A stretch of DNA of 64,000 bases from Propionibacterium acidifaciens DSM 21887 (GCF_000426605.1 NZ_AUFR01000011.1:1-64000), one strand, 5' to 3'; counted from the first letter of the stretch, positions 9,456-18,039 are shown. Program-made: numbers and translations. Notes: generated from the letters alone by a model not told the origin.

Positions 9456-10978
9456 TGAAGGTCATGGCACAGATCGCCATGGTGATGAACCTGGACAAGT
9501 GCATCGGCTGCCACACCTGCTCGGTCACCTGCAAGCAGGCGTGGACGAACCGCGAGGGCGCCGAGTACATGTGGTTCAACAACGTCGAGACCCGCCCCGG
9601 CGTCGGCTACCCGCGCCGCTGGGAGGACCAGGACGACTGGCACGGCGGCTGGCGGCGCACCGCGAGCGGCCGGGTCGTCCCCCGCCTGGGCGGGCGCCTG
9701 TCGACGTTGGCGAAGATCTTCGCCAACCCCTGCCTGCCCGGCATGGACGACTACTACGAGCCGTGGACCTACGACTACGACAAGCTGCTCAGCGCCCCGG
9801 CCGGGCAGCGGGCCGTCCCCACGGCCCGCGCCCGCTCACAGATCACCGGCCGCACCATGGACACCATCGAGTGGGGCCCGAACTGGGACGACGATCTGGG
9901 CGGCTCCATGGAGACGCTCGACACCGACCCGGTGCTGCACCAGATGAGCCTGCGGGTCTCGAAGACCATCGAGGACTCGTTCATGTTCCACCTGCCGCGC
10001 ATCTGCGAGCACTGCCTCAACCCGACGTGCGTCTCCGTGTGCCCCTCGGGCGCCATGTACAAGCGCGCCGAGGACGGCATCGTCCTCGTCGACCAGGACA
10101 GGTGCCGCGGCTGGCGCATGTGCGTGTCGGGCTGCCCGTACAAGAAGGTCTACTTCAACCATGAGACCCACAAGGCCGAGAAGTGCACGCTGTGCTACCC
10201 GCGCCTGGAGGTGGGCCAGCCCACCGTCTGCTCCGAGACCTGCGTCGGGCGGCTGCGCTATCTCGGCGTCGTGCTCTACGACGCCGACCGCGTCGACTGG
10301 GCGGTCTCGCGCCCCGACGAGACCGCGCTGTACGCCGCCCAGCGCGAGATCCTGCTCGACCCCCACGACCCCGAGGTGATCGGCCGGGCCGCGGCCAACG
10401 GCGTCCCGCACTCGTGGCTCGTCGCCGCCCAGGAGTCGCCGGTCCACAGGCTCATCCACGACTACGAGCTGGCGCTGCCGCTGCACCCGGAGTACCGCAC
10501 CCTGCCGATGGTCTGGTACATCCCGCCCCTGTCGCCGGTGGTCGACGCGGTGACCGCCTCGGGCGGCGACGGCGAGAACCACCGGGTGCTGCTGAGCGCC
10601 CTGTCGCAGATGCGCATCCCGCTGGAGTACCTCGCCGGCCTGTTCACCGCCGGCGACACGGCCCCGGTGGAGCGCTCGCTGCGCCGCCTCGCCGCGATGC
10701 GCTCGTACCTGCGCGACGTCTTCATGGACGCCCCGGGCGACGAGGAGATCCCCGCCGCCGTCGGCATGACGGGCCAGGACATGGAGGACATGTACCGACT
10801 GCTGTCGATCGCCAAGTACGACGACCGCTTCGTCGTCCCCACGACGCACTCGGAGCTGCCGCGAGGCCTCGCCCGGCTCGAGGGCTGCCCCATCCGCGGT
10901 CTCGACGACGACGCCTTCTTCCCGACGGCCCGCGGCAAGGGCCGTCACCCGTCGATTCCGCTGCAGGTGCTGCGATGA
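9455..10978 (+). CDS. narH: Respiratory nitrate reductase beta subunit
   Basis: This 507-residue iron-sulfur subunit relays electrons from NarI to NarG. Four cysteine groups are visible: CIGCHTCSVTCK near residue 16; CEHCLNPTCVSVCPSGA; CRGWRMCVSGCPYKK, where Trp replaces one Cys as in the 3Fe-4S cluster of NarH; and CTLCYPRLEVGQPTVCSETC. The start ATG shares its A with the narG stop (TGATG), so translation is normally coupled to narG. The narG amber codon lies 417 nt upstream, so coupling and possible polarity could lower NarH synthesis. All cluster ligands expected for the family are present. Confidence 0.95.
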   Translation: MKVMAQIAMVMNLDKCIGCHTCSVTCKQAWTNREGAEYMWFNNVETRPGVGYPRRWEDQDDWHGGWRRTASGRVVPRLGGRLSTLAKIFANPCLPGMDDYYEPWTYDYDKLLSAPAGQRAVPTARARSQITGRTMDTIEWGPNWDDDLGGSMETLDTDPVLHQMSLRVSKTIEDSFMFHLPRICEHCLNPTCVSVCPSGAMYKRAEDGIVLVDQDRCRGWRMCVSGCPYKKVYFNHETHKAEKCTLCYPRLEVGQPTVCSETCVGRLRYLGVVLYDADRVDWAVSRPDETALYAAQREILLDPHDPEVIGRAAANGVPHSWLVAAQESPVHRLIHDYELALPLHPEYRTLPMVWYIPPLSPVVDAVTASGGDGENHRVLLSALSQMRIPLEYLAGLFTAGDTAPVERSLRRLAAMRSYLRDVFMDAPGDEEIPAAVGMTGQDMEDMYRLLSIAKYDDRFVVPTTHSELPRGLARLEGCPIRGLDDDAFFPTARGKGRHPSIPLQVLR

Positions 10979-11100
10979 ACGCCCTCGGCGCAATGTCTTC
11001 GGGCACGGCCCGGAACCAGCGGGCGCTCCGGGCCCCGGACGCCGCCCGGCCGGACCGGCCGCAGCGGACGGGCCTGCTGCGGCACGAGGAGGGCCATCCG

Positions 11101-11829
11101 GTGACCGATGTCTTCATGGGCGCACCTCGCCTGCCCGTCAGGCGGCACGTGCCCACCGACCGCGCCCAGCGGCGGACCGTCGAGATGGCCTGCTCGCTGC
11201 TGCTGGACTACCCGGCCGACGAGCTGGCCGAGCAGTGCACGGCCGTGCGGGCCGAGCTGGCGACCCTGCCCGCACCGGTCGCCGAGCACCTGGAGGCCTT
11301 CTGCGCCCGTGCCGAGGCCCTCGGACTGCGCGGACTGCGCGAGCACTACGTCGAGACCTTCGACCAGCGGCGCCGCTGCGCGCTGTACCTGAGCTACTAC
11401 GAGCAGGGCGACACCCGCGGCCGCGGGCAGGCCATCGTGGCCTTCCGCGAGATCATGCGGGCCGCCGGCTTCGAGCAGGCCCGCGAGGAACTGGCCGACT
11501 ACCTGCCGGTCGTCCTCGAGTTCGCCGCCCTCGACGACGAGCAGGGCATGGGCGAGGAGCTGCTCGAGACCCACCGCGAGGGGCTGGAGGTCATCCGGGC
11601 CGCCCTCGTGGACGCCGGCTCGCCCTACGCCGAGCTCGTCGAGGCGCTCGTGGCGACCCTGCCGGAGCCCGACGAGCGAACCATCGCCGCTTACCAGAAA
11701 CTCATCAGCCAGGGCCCGCCGACCGAGCTGGTGGGTCTGGGCGCGGGGCGCCCGGGCGCCCCGGTCGGCGGCCGCGCGTCGGCCGTCGACGGGCCCCCAA
11801 CCGAACCGAACTCCCCGAAGGAGGGGTGA
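11101..11829 (+). CDS. narJ: Nitrate reductase assembly chaperone NarJ
   Basis: NarJ is a cytoplasmic chaperone needed for molybdenum cofactor insertion into NarG; it is not part of the final enzyme. The all-helical TorD/NarJ fold is suggested by long amphipathic helices, with the family segment HYVETFDQRRRCALYLSYY in the middle. I chose the GTG at 11101 (242 residues) because GAGGAGGG precedes it at good spacing and the length fits the family. An ATG at 10975 overlaps the narH stop (ATGA) and would add 42 low-complexity residues. The last 45 residues are Pro/Gly-rich and probably disordered. Confidence 0.88.
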   Translation: MTDVFMGAPRLPVRRHVPTDRAQRRTVEMACSLLLDYPADELAEQCTAVRAELATLPAPVAEHLEAFCARAEALGLRGLREHYVETFDQRRRCALYLSYYEQGDTRGRGQAIVAFREIMRAAGFEQAREELADYLPVVLEFAALDDEQGMGEELLETHREGLEVIRAALVDAGSPYAELVEALVATLPEPDERTIAAYQKLISQGPPTELVGLGAGRPGAPVGGRASAVDGPPTEPNSPKEG

Positions 11830-11834
11830 CCATC

Positions 11835-12638
11835 ATGTCCGCCGCCACGGTCCTGGCCTGGGTCGTCCTGCCGTACCTGTCGATCGTCCTGCTCATCGGG
11901 GGGCTCGTCTGGCGCTTCCGCACCGACCAGTTCGGGTGGACGAGCAGGTCGAGCCAGTGGCGCGAGAGCGCGATCCTGCGCTGGAGCTCCCCGCTGTTCC
12001 ACCTGGGCATCCTCCTCGTCGCCCTCGGGCACGTCCTGGGCCTCGTGGTCCCGCAGAGCGCCACCGACGCGATGGGGATCCCGCACCACGTCTACCATCT
12101 CGTCGCGACGATCCCCGGCTCGATCGCAGGCGCAGCCGCCGTCGTGGGCCTGGTCGGCCTGCTGTACCGCCGCATCGTCGTCAGGTCGGTGCGTCTGAAC
12201 ACCTCGAGGGGCGACATCCTCACCTATGCGCTGCTGACGATCCCCATCGCGCTCGGCGCGGCGGCCACCGTCAGCACCCAGCTCGTCGGCCCCGCCGGCG
12301 GCTACAACTACCGCGAGACGATCTCGGTCTGGTTCCGCTCCATCCCGATGCTGCACCCGCGGCCGGAGCTCATGGCCGACGTCCCGATGGTCTTCAAGCT
12401 GCACATCCTCGCCGGCATGCTCCTGCTGTGCATCTGGCCGTTCACCAGGCTCGTCCACGTCGTCTCGGCGCCGGTCGGCTACGTGACGCGCCCGAACGTC
12501 GTCTACCGCTCCAGGCGGGAGGGCCCCGTCGCCTCGGCGCCCGCGGCCCGCGGCTGGGACCGCCCCTTCGAGAGCCCCGGCCGGCGGGGCCGCCGGTCCG
12601 CCGCCCGCACCGCGAGCGACCGGACGGCGCTCGCGTGA
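11835..12638 (+). CDS. narI: Respiratory nitrate reductase gamma subunit
   Basis: This 267-residue membrane cytochrome b subunit oxidises menaquinol and feeds electrons to NarH. Five hydrophobic segments are visible. Candidate haem-ligand histidines lie in SPLFHLGILLVALGHVLG (segment 2) and in FKLHILAGMLLLCIWPFTRLVHVV (segment 5, two His), matching the family pattern. The tail after about residue 225 is basic and low-complexity. It starts 5 nt after the narJ stop, after the GAGGGG of the narJ 3' end, and closes the nar operon. Confidence 0.93.
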   Translation: MSAATVLAWVVLPYLSIVLLIGGLVWRFRTDQFGWTSRSSQWRESAILRWSSPLFHLGILLVALGHVLGLVVPQSATDAMGIPHHVYHLVATIPGSIAGAAAVVGLVGLLYRRIVVRSVRLNTSRGDILTYALLTIPIALGAAATVSTQLVGPAGGYNYRETISVWFRSIPMLHPRPELMADVPMVFKLHILAGMLLLCIWPFTRLVHVVSAPVGYVTRPNVVYRSRREGPVASAPAARGWDRPFESPGRRGRRSAARTASDRTALA

Positions 12639-12675
12639 CGGATCCCGACCGCGACCCTCCCCGGACGCCGCGCCC

Positions 12676-12681
12676 TAGAAT
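12676..12681 (+). promoter_or_regulatory. Leaderless-type -10 element of the nar-linked regulator
   Basis: TAGAAT ends 7 nt before a GTG at 12689, in frame with the regulator gene. This spacing is typical of leaderless actinobacterial promoters and decides the start used here. Confidence 0.5.
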
Positions 12682-12688
12682 CGGAGCA

Positions 12689-13558
12689 GTGGACAGCGAA
12701 CGAAGGGCCTCATCCATGCCTACCGACCACCGGGCTCCCCTCGACTGCGCCTGCAGCCACCGGGACCACCAGTACGACGCGAGCACGCCCGATCTGAGCG
12801 AGACGCTCAGGAGGATGGCCCGGCTCACCTCCGCGCAGCAGGCCCTGCTGCGCCGCATCTCCGCGCACGCCGGGTCCGTCACCGTCGCCGAGCTGGCCGC
12901 CGAGTCGGGCCTGCACCCGAACTCGGTGCGCGAGACCCTCGACGCGCTCGTCAACCTCGGCCTGGTCACCTGCGAGCAGATGCCGATCAGGGGCCGCGGC
13001 CGCCCCGCCCTGGGCTATCAGAGCTGGACGCCGACCGACCCGGCGTTCCCGGCGTGCACGCTCGCCCAGGTGAGCCATGCGATGTTCGCCTGGCTCACCG
13101 CCCACGTGGCCGACCCGCGCCAGGCGGCCCACGAGATGGGCCGCTACTGGGCCGACGACGCGCTGGCCATGATGCACGTGCCCGACCACACGCGGCTCAA
13201 ACCGACCGGGGGCTTCACGATGGCGGGGCACCTCAACAAGATGCGCCTGTTCCTCACCTCGCTCGGCTTCGCGGCGCAGCCGCATCCGCGCATCGACACC
13301 GGACTGGTGCTGCACGGCTGCCCGTTCGGCTGCACCGACGAGTCGTGCCCGGACTCGCTGGCCCTCGAGATGCGCGACGGCCTGCTCGAGCGGGTCATCG
13401 AGCGCACCGCGGGCAGCATGGCCGACGCCCAGGTCATGGTCGACGTCAACCACCCGCTGCGCTGCGAGATCATCCTCACCCCGAAGGACCGGCTCGCCGA
13501 CGGGGGGCCGGCCTCCGGCGGCGACGCCGAGGCGCCGGTGCGCGCCGCGGCATCCTGA
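12689..13558 (+). CDS. HTH regulator with a cysteine cluster, probable nitrate/redox regulator
   Basis: This is a 289-residue protein. A winged helix-turn-helix lies around residues 40-105 (TSAQQALLRRI, VTVAELAAESGLHPNSVRET). The C-terminal half contains HGCPFGCTDESC, a compact C-x3-C-x4-C group, with further cysteines at ACTLAQ and in the N-terminal CAC. SufR-like and related ArsR/DeoR-type regulators use such C-terminal cysteines to bind an iron-sulfur cluster. A redox- or NO-sensing role is therefore plausible but inferred. The GTG start at 12689 fits the leaderless promoter; an ATG at 12716 behind AAGGG is the alternative. Its place between narI and moaD suggests control of nar and/or moa genes. 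Confidence 0.7.
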   Translation: MDSERRASSMPTDHRAPLDCACSHRDHQYDASTPDLSETLRRMARLTSAQQALLRRISAHAGSVTVAELAAESGLHPNSVRETLDALVNLGLVTCEQMPIRGRGRPALGYQSWTPTDPAFPACTLAQVSHAMFAWLTAHVADPRQAAHEMGRYWADDALAMMHVPDHTRLKPTGGFTMAGHLNKMRLFLTSLGFAAQPHPRIDTGLVLHGCPFGCTDESCPDSLALEMRDGLLERVIERTAGSMADAQVMVDVNHPLRCEIILTPKDRLADGGPASGGDAEAPVRAAAS

Positions 13559-13594
13559 AGGTCCCGCCCGACCGGGGCACGACAAGGGGGATCC

Positions 13595-13831
13595 ATGATC
13601 ACCGTACGGTACTTCGGCGGCGCGGCGGAGGCCGCGGGCGTCGAGTCGGAGCAGTGCGCCCCGGCGGGGCGCCTCGACGAGCTGACCGCGGCGCTGGCCG
13701 ACGCCCACCCCGACCTCGAACGCGTCCTGCCCGTGTGCAGCTTCCTCGTCGACGAGGCCTCGGCCGCGGCCGACACGCCCCTGGGCGATGACGCGCTCGT
13801 CGACGTCCTGCCGCCCTTCGCCGGCGGCTGA
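13595..13831 (+). CDS. moaD: Molybdopterin synthase small subunit
   Basis: This 78-residue ubiquitin-like sulfur carrier ends in the required Gly-Gly (VLPPFAGG). The N-terminal strand ITVRYFGGAAEAAGV is typical for MoaD. It donates the dithiolene sulfurs in molybdopterin synthase after its C-terminus is adenylated and thiolated by a MoeB-type enzyme. It is preceded by AAGGGGGATCC. moaE follows 75 nt downstream and the activating enzyme overlaps moaE, so the sulfur-transfer module is complete. Confidence 0.9.
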   Translation: MITVRYFGGAAEAAGVESEQCAPAGRLDELTAALADAHPDLERVLPVCSFLVDEASAAADTPLGDDALVDVLPPFAGG

Positions 13832-13906
13832 GCCCGGGCCCGACCGCACCGTCCACCATCCGCTCCACCGTCCGGGTCCTGACGCCCGGGCGCCCGAAGG
13901 CATGAC

Positions 13907-14326
13907 ATGAACGCTGTTCTCTCCGGCATCACCGCCGAGGCGCTCGACCCGGCGGCGCTGTGCGCGCGGATCGGCGACGACCGCGCCGGCGCGGTGGCCT
14001 GCTTCGTCGGCGTCGTGCGCGACCACGACGCCGGCATGCCGGTGACCGCCATCGACTACTCGGCGCACCCGGCCGCCGGGCGGGTCCTCGACGGCATCTG
14101 CCGGCGCATCGCCGCCCGCGAGGGCGTCCACGCCGTCGGCGCCTGGCACCGCACCGGCGGTCTCGTCGTCGGCGACGTCGCGATGGTCGTGGCCGCGGCC
14201 GCCGAGCACCGGGGCCAGGCCCTCACGGCCGTCTCCGATCTCGTCGACCTCGTCAAGGCCGAGCTGCCGGCGTGGAAGTGCCAGTGGCTCCCCGACGGCT
14301 CCCACGTCTGGTCGGGCATCGCATGA
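13907..14326 (+). CDS. moaE: Molybdopterin synthase catalytic subunit
   Basis: This 139-residue protein matches MoaE length. It converts precursor Z (cPMP) to molybdopterin using MoaD thiocarboxylate. The catalytic region VDLVKAELPAWKCQWLPDGSHVW carries both conserved lysines near the C-terminus. The substrate-contact region IDYSAHP is also present. The gene overlaps the next one by ATGA, so the activating enzyme is translationally coupled to it. Confidence 0.92.
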   Translation: MNAVLSGITAEALDPAALCARIGDDRAGAVACFVGVVRDHDAGMPVTAIDYSAHPAAGRVLDGICRRIAAREGVHAVGAWHRTGGLVVGDVAMVVAAAAEHRGQALTAVSDLVDLVKAELPAWKCQWLPDGSHVWSGIA

Positions 14327-15156
14327 GCGCCGGCGGGGACCGCGCGCCGGCCGGGAACGAGGGCGCGCGTGCGCCGGCCGGGAGCCGGACGGGGGTGCGC
14401 GTGCCGCTGCGCAACCGGGTCGGGCCCCTCGACGACGCGACGGCCGCCCGCCACCGCCGCACCCGGCTCGTCACGGGGATCGGCGAACGGGGTCAGGCCC
14501 GGCTCGCCGCCGCGCGGGTGCTCGTCATCGGGGCCGGCGGGTTGGGCTCCCCGGTGCTGCTCTACCTCGCCGCGGCGGGGGTCGGGACGTTGGGCGTGTG
14601 CGACTCCGACGTGGTCGAGCTCTCGAATCTCCAGCGCCAACTGCTGCACGGCGAGGCGGACGTCGGCACGCCCAAGCCGGCCAGCGCGGCCGCCCACCTG
14701 GGCGGGCTCAACTCGGCCGTGCGCGTCGAGCAGTACCCGCACGCGACGAGGGGTTTCCTCGACAAGCACGGCGCCGAGTGGGACGTCGTCATGGACTGCA
14801 CCGACAGCTTCACCGCCAAGTACCTCGTGGCCGACTGGGCGGCCGAGGCCGGCGCGCCCCTCGTCTGGGGTACCGTCGTGGGGATGGGCTTCCAGCTGTC
14901 GGTGTTCTGGTCGCGCCCGCCGACCGGGCTCCCGGCGACGAGCCTGCGGACCCTGCACCCGCGGGTGCCCGAGCCCGGCTCGACGCCGACGAGCGCCCGG
15001 GCGGGCGTCCTCGGGACGGTCGTCGGACAGGCCGGCACGGCCATGGCCACCGAGGCCGTCAAACTCATCACGGGCGCCGGCGACCCGCTCATCGGGCGGG
15101 TCCTCGTCGGCGACGCCGCGCGGAACCGCTACGAGACGCTGCGCTTCGCGCGCTGA
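14323..15156 (+). CDS. MoeB/ThiF-type sulfur-carrier adenylyltransferase without the usual zinc cysteines
   Basis: The 277-residue E1-like enzyme has the nucleotide loop GAGGLGSPVLLYLAAAGVG and the block VVELSNLQRQLLHGEADVG, followed by DCTDSF, all typical of MoeB/MoeZ/ThiF. It should adenylate the MoaD C-terminus. There is no rhodanese domain. The segment that normally carries the conserved cysteines (C-x2-C and a Cys before the E-x-G-V-L motif) reads LRTLHPRVPEPGSTPTSARAGVLG, with no Cys at all. The first 45 residues are low-complexity and the true start could be slightly further in. ATGA overlap with moaE supports a MoaD-directed role. Sulfur transfer would need a separate sulfurtransferase. 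Confidence 0.8.
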   Translation: MSAGGDRAPAGNEGARAPAGSRTGVRVPLRNRVGPLDDATAARHRRTRLVTGIGERGQARLAAARVLVIGAGGLGSPVLLYLAAAGVGTLGVCDSDVVELSNLQRQLLHGEADVGTPKPASAAAHLGGLNSAVRVEQYPHATRGFLDKHGAEWDVVMDCTDSFTAKYLVADWAAEAGAPLVWGTVVGMGFQLSVFWSRPPTGLPATSLRTLHPRVPEPGSTPTSARAGVLGTVVGQAGTAMATEAVKLITGAGDPLIGRVLVGDAARNRYETLRFAR

Positions 15157-15204
15157 CGGGCAGGGCCGGCCGACTGTCGTGGGCGGCCCGGGAAGGTGGA
15201 TGAC

Positions 15205-16449
15205 ATGGGTGACGAGCCGTTGGGCCTCGACGAGTACCGGGCCCTCGTCGAGGCGCGGATCCCCGCCCGGGGCACGGCCACGAAACCGCTGGACGAGTGC
15301 CTGGGCCTGACGCTGGCCTCCGATGCGCCCGCCCGCATCCCGGTGCCCCCGTTCACGAACTCGGCGATGGACGGTTTCGCCGTGCGCCGCGTCGACGTCG
15401 CCGGGGCCTCCCCCGAGCATCCCGTGAGGCTCCCCGTCATCGCCGACGTCCCCGCCGGCGACCCCGCGGCGACGCCGCTGCGTCCCGGCACCGCCGAACG
15501 CATCATGACCGGCGCGATGATGCCCGCCGGGGCCGACACGGTGATCCGCGTCGAGGAGACGGACCACCGTCCGGGCACCGACCGGGCGCCCGAGGCCGTG
15601 ACGATCCTCCGCGGGGCCGAGGAGGGCGCGAACGTGCGCCGGGCGGGCGAGGACGTCGAGGCCGGCGATCCCGTCCTGACGGCCGGGATCCCGCTCGACG
15701 CCGTGGCGATCGCCGCCGCCGCCTCGGTCGGCCACACCACCCTCGAGGTGGTTCCGCGTCCGCGCGTCGGCGTGCTGGCCACCGGCTCGGAGCTGCGCGA
15801 GGCCGGCGACCCGCTGGGGCCCGGGCAGATCCCCGACTCCAACTCCCATCTGCTGGCCGGCCTCGTGCGCGAGGCCGGCTGCGAGCCCGTCGAGGTCGGG
15901 CGCGCGCCCGACGACCCGGCGAAGCTGCTGGGCCTGCTCGCGCAGTGGCCCGCGCTCGACCTGGTCATCACCGCCGGCGGGATCTCCGCAGGCGCCTACG
16001 AGGTCGTGCGCCAGGCCCTGTCGGGCCCCGCCTCGCGCTTCCACCGCGTCGCCCAGCAGCCGGGCGGGCCGCAGGGCCTGGCCACCGCCGTGGTCGGCGG
16101 GCGCCCCACCCCGGTGCTGTGCCTGCCGGGCAACCCCGTGAGCGTGTGGGCCGGCTTCCACGTCCTCGCCGCCGGGGTGCTGCGGGTGCTGGCCGGGCGG
16201 GCCACGGGCACCGCCCCGCGGACCAGTCGTGTCGTGGCGGCCGAGCCCTGGTCGGGACCGGCCGCGAAGGTGCAGTTCATGCCGGTCGTGCGCGAGGGCG
16301 AGCGCGTCCGTCCGATGCACCCGCTCGGCTCGAGGTCGCACCTGGTGGCCTCGCTGCCCCGCGCCGACGGGCTGGCCGTCGTCCCGGTCGGCACGGGCCG
16401 GGTGGAGCCCGGAACGGAACTGGAGTTCATCGCGGCGCACCCGCGCTGA
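15205..16449 (+). CDS. moeA: Molybdopterin molybdenumtransferase MoeA
   Basis: This 414-residue enzyme inserts molybdate into adenylylated molybdopterin. The N-terminal family block PVPPFTNSAMDGFAVR is intact. ATGSELREAGDPLGPGQIPDSN and TAGGISAGAYEVV mark the MoCF-binding domain, and LCLPGNPVSVW follows in the C-terminal part. The ATG at 15205 is preferred because GGAAGG lies 8 nt upstream; a GTG at 15196 is possible. It lies 48 nt downstream of the moeB-like gene, in the same transcription unit. Confidence 0.93.
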   Translation: MGDEPLGLDEYRALVEARIPARGTATKPLDECLGLTLASDAPARIPVPPFTNSAMDGFAVRRVDVAGASPEHPVRLPVIADVPAGDPAATPLRPGTAERIMTGAMMPAGADTVIRVEETDHRPGTDRAPEAVTILRGAEEGANVRRAGEDVEAGDPVLTAGIPLDAVAIAAAASVGHTTLEVVPRPRVGVLATGSELREAGDPLGPGQIPDSNSHLLAGLVREAGCEPVEVGRAPDDPAKLLGLLAQWPALDLVITAGGISAGAYEVVRQALSGPASRFHRVAQQPGGPQGLATAVVGGRPTPVLCLPGNPVSVWAGFHVLAAGVLRVLAGRATGTAPRTSRVVAAEPWSGPAAKVQFMPVVREGERVRPMHPLGSRSHLVASLPRADGLAVVPVGTGRVEPGTELEFIAAHPR

Positions 16450-16724
16450 GGGCGGCAAGCGGGCGGACTCGAAGACGCCGCGGCCCCGGACACGGAAGGC
16501 AGAGATGACCGGTGGAGGCGCCAGCCCGTGGGGGCGACGCGGCCTCCTCGCCCTGTGCCTGCTCGCCCCTGCCTGTTCGAGGCGGAGACCCTCCTGCTCA
16601 TCCGCTCCGGCAGGCCGCCCGGGAGGACAGCGGCAATCCCGCTGCGGGGCCCGATCGTGCCGGGGACGCTCGCTCATGGCCGCCCTCCGGGCCGGGTCAT
16701 CCTCTCCCGCCGTCGCAGGCACGT

Positions 16725-17233
16725 GTGAAGGACGCCGCTGCGGCGCGGGCCGCCGGCCTGCGCCACGCGGACCACGACGCGCCCTACGCGGCGCGGCTCG
16801 AGCAGCCGTGCGGGATCCGCAGGGCCCGTGTCTTGGTCCGACGCGTCGTGGAGCGCCCCGACGGCACCCGCAGCGGCGAATTCCTCGTCCGCGGGGGCAA
16901 GGGGGAGAGCATCCGGTGCTTCGCCGACATGGCCCTGCCGGTGCCTGCCGGGCCTCCGGTGACCTGCAATGCGCTGACCGGCGACCGCGCCTTCGACGAG
17001 GAGTGGGCCCTCATGACGACGGCCCCTCCCCGGCGCCGGTGCTCGGCCCGCAGCTGCGCGCCGTCCTGGGCGCCGACTGCTTCCGCCGGCTGCATCTGGC
17101 CGACGGCCGTATGATCTGTCTGACCAGGAATTCCTTCCGGGTCGAGGACTTCGGGCGACCCGCCGGCCAGGTCCGGTGGCCGGGGCGGATCATCGAGGCC
17201 GAGTCGGCAGGGCCGGCGGCGGGCCCCGGCTGA
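16725..17233 (+). pseudogene. Unrecognised gene split by a probable frameshift
   Basis: Two adjacent frames look like halves of one protein. From a GTG near 16725 one frame reads a natural-looking segment (IRRARVLVRRVVERPDG, GKGESIRCFADMALPVP, TGDRAFDEEWALM) until about 17020. A different frame then continues with LGADCFRRLHLADGRMICL and VRWPGRIIEAES to 17233. The switch lies between about 17010 and 17040, next to CCCCTCCCC. I do not recognise the product. It lacks a signal peptide and could be a small cytoplasmic protein. Boundaries and start are uncertain, and a sequencing indel is as likely as true decay. Confidence 0.4.
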
Positions 17234-17306
17234 GCCGAGGGAGCCGGCCGAGCAGTCCGCACGACCGCCGGACGCGGGAGAGCCTCCCCGGCCGGCGGAG
17301 GATCGA

Positions 17307-17395
17307 CATGACCGACACGCCGGACGGTCCGATGCGCCTCCCGGAAGGTGTACGGCTGTGCGTCGGAGAGGAAGCGACATGACCGACACGCCGGA
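17307..17395 (+). repeat. Tandem duplication of the moaC 5' end
   Basis: CATGACCGACACGCCGGA is present at 17307-17324 and 17378-17395, 71 bp apart. The similarity extends in degenerate form through (G/A)TGCGCCT(C/G)CCG. The downstream copy is the real moaC start; the upstream copy begins a short ORF. Confidence 0.8.
17308..17382 (+). CDS. 24-residue ORF duplicating the MoaC N-terminus
   Basis: The ORF encodes MTDTPDGPMRLPEGVRLCV followed by GEEAT. Its first 11 residues mirror MoaC's MTDTPENPVRLP. It has a GGAGG-type ribosome binding site upstream and its TGA overlaps the moaC ATG (ATGA). It could act as a coupled leader peptide for moaC or be a harmless relic of the duplication. No independent function is suggested. 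Confidence 0.4.
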   Translation: MTDTPDGPMRLPEGVRLCVGEEAT

Positions 17396-17879
17396 GAATC
17401 CGGTGCGCCTGCCGCACCTGCGCGGCGACGGCAGCGCCTTCATGGTCGACGTGACCGCCAAGGCGCCGAGCGTGCGCGAGGCCACCGCCGTCGCCGAGGT
17501 CGGCTGCTCGCCGCGGGTCATGTCCGCCCTGCGCGACGGCACCGTGCCGAAGGGCGACGTGCTGGCCGTGGCGCGCGTCGCCGGGATCATGGCCGCCAAG
17601 CGCACCCCCGACCTGCTGCCGTTGGCGCACCGCATCGGCGTGCACGGCTGCGAGCTCGACCTGTCCCTCGCCGAGGACCACGTGGCGATCCGCGCCACGG
17701 TCCGCACCGCCGATCGCACCGGCGTCGAGATGGAGGCCCTCACCGCGGCGACGGTGGCCGCCCTGGCCGTCGTCGACATGGTCAAGGGCGTCGACCGCTC
17801 GGCCGTCGTCCGGGAGGCGATGATCGTCCACAAGTCGGGCGGGCGCTCAGGCGACTGGACCCGCCCGGGCCGGGGGTGA
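17379..17879 (+). CDS. moaC: Cyclic pyranopterin monophosphate synthase MoaC
   Basis: This 166-residue enzyme works with MoaA to make cPMP. Family blocks are MVDVTAK near residue 25, KGDVLAVARVAGIMAAKRTP, LLPLAHRIGVHGC and GVEMEALTAATVAALAVVDM. The catalytic KGVDR lysine follows. The start is fixed by a GAGAGGAAG site 5 nt upstream and by homology. Its ATG overlaps the stop of the short duplicated leader ORF. Confidence 0.94.
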   Translation: MTDTPENPVRLPHLRGDGSAFMVDVTAKAPSVREATAVAEVGCSPRVMSALRDGTVPKGDVLAVARVAGIMAAKRTPDLLPLAHRIGVHGCELDLSLAEDHVAIRATVRTADRTGVEMEALTAATVAALAVVDMVKGVDRSAVVREAMIVHKSGGRSGDWTRPGRG

Positions 17880-17904
17880 GCCGGGCCCGGAGCCCGACCT
17901 CGTC

Positions 17905-17927
17905 CCGCATCCCGTCCCCGGATGCGG
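17905..17927. terminator. Hairpin between convergent moaC and transporter genes
   Basis: A perfect 8-bp stem, CCGCATCC at 17905-17912 and GGATGCGG at 17920-17927, has a 7-nt loop. It lies between two convergent genes (stops at 17879 and 18040), so it could serve both directions. There is no T-tract on either side. Confidence 0.45.
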
Positions 17928-18039
17928 CCGAGAGGGCCCGACCGCGCACCATGCACGGGCGGACGCCCCAGCTGCGATCAAGGGACGCCGACCGCCCCGA
18001 GCGCCCGACCGCCGGGCCGGTCCGTCGGGGCCAGCCGAG

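Noticed and set aside
14056-16722. 888-residue frame antisense to moaE, moeB-like and moeA
   Set aside because: Shadow frame; all three sense genes have clear motifs.
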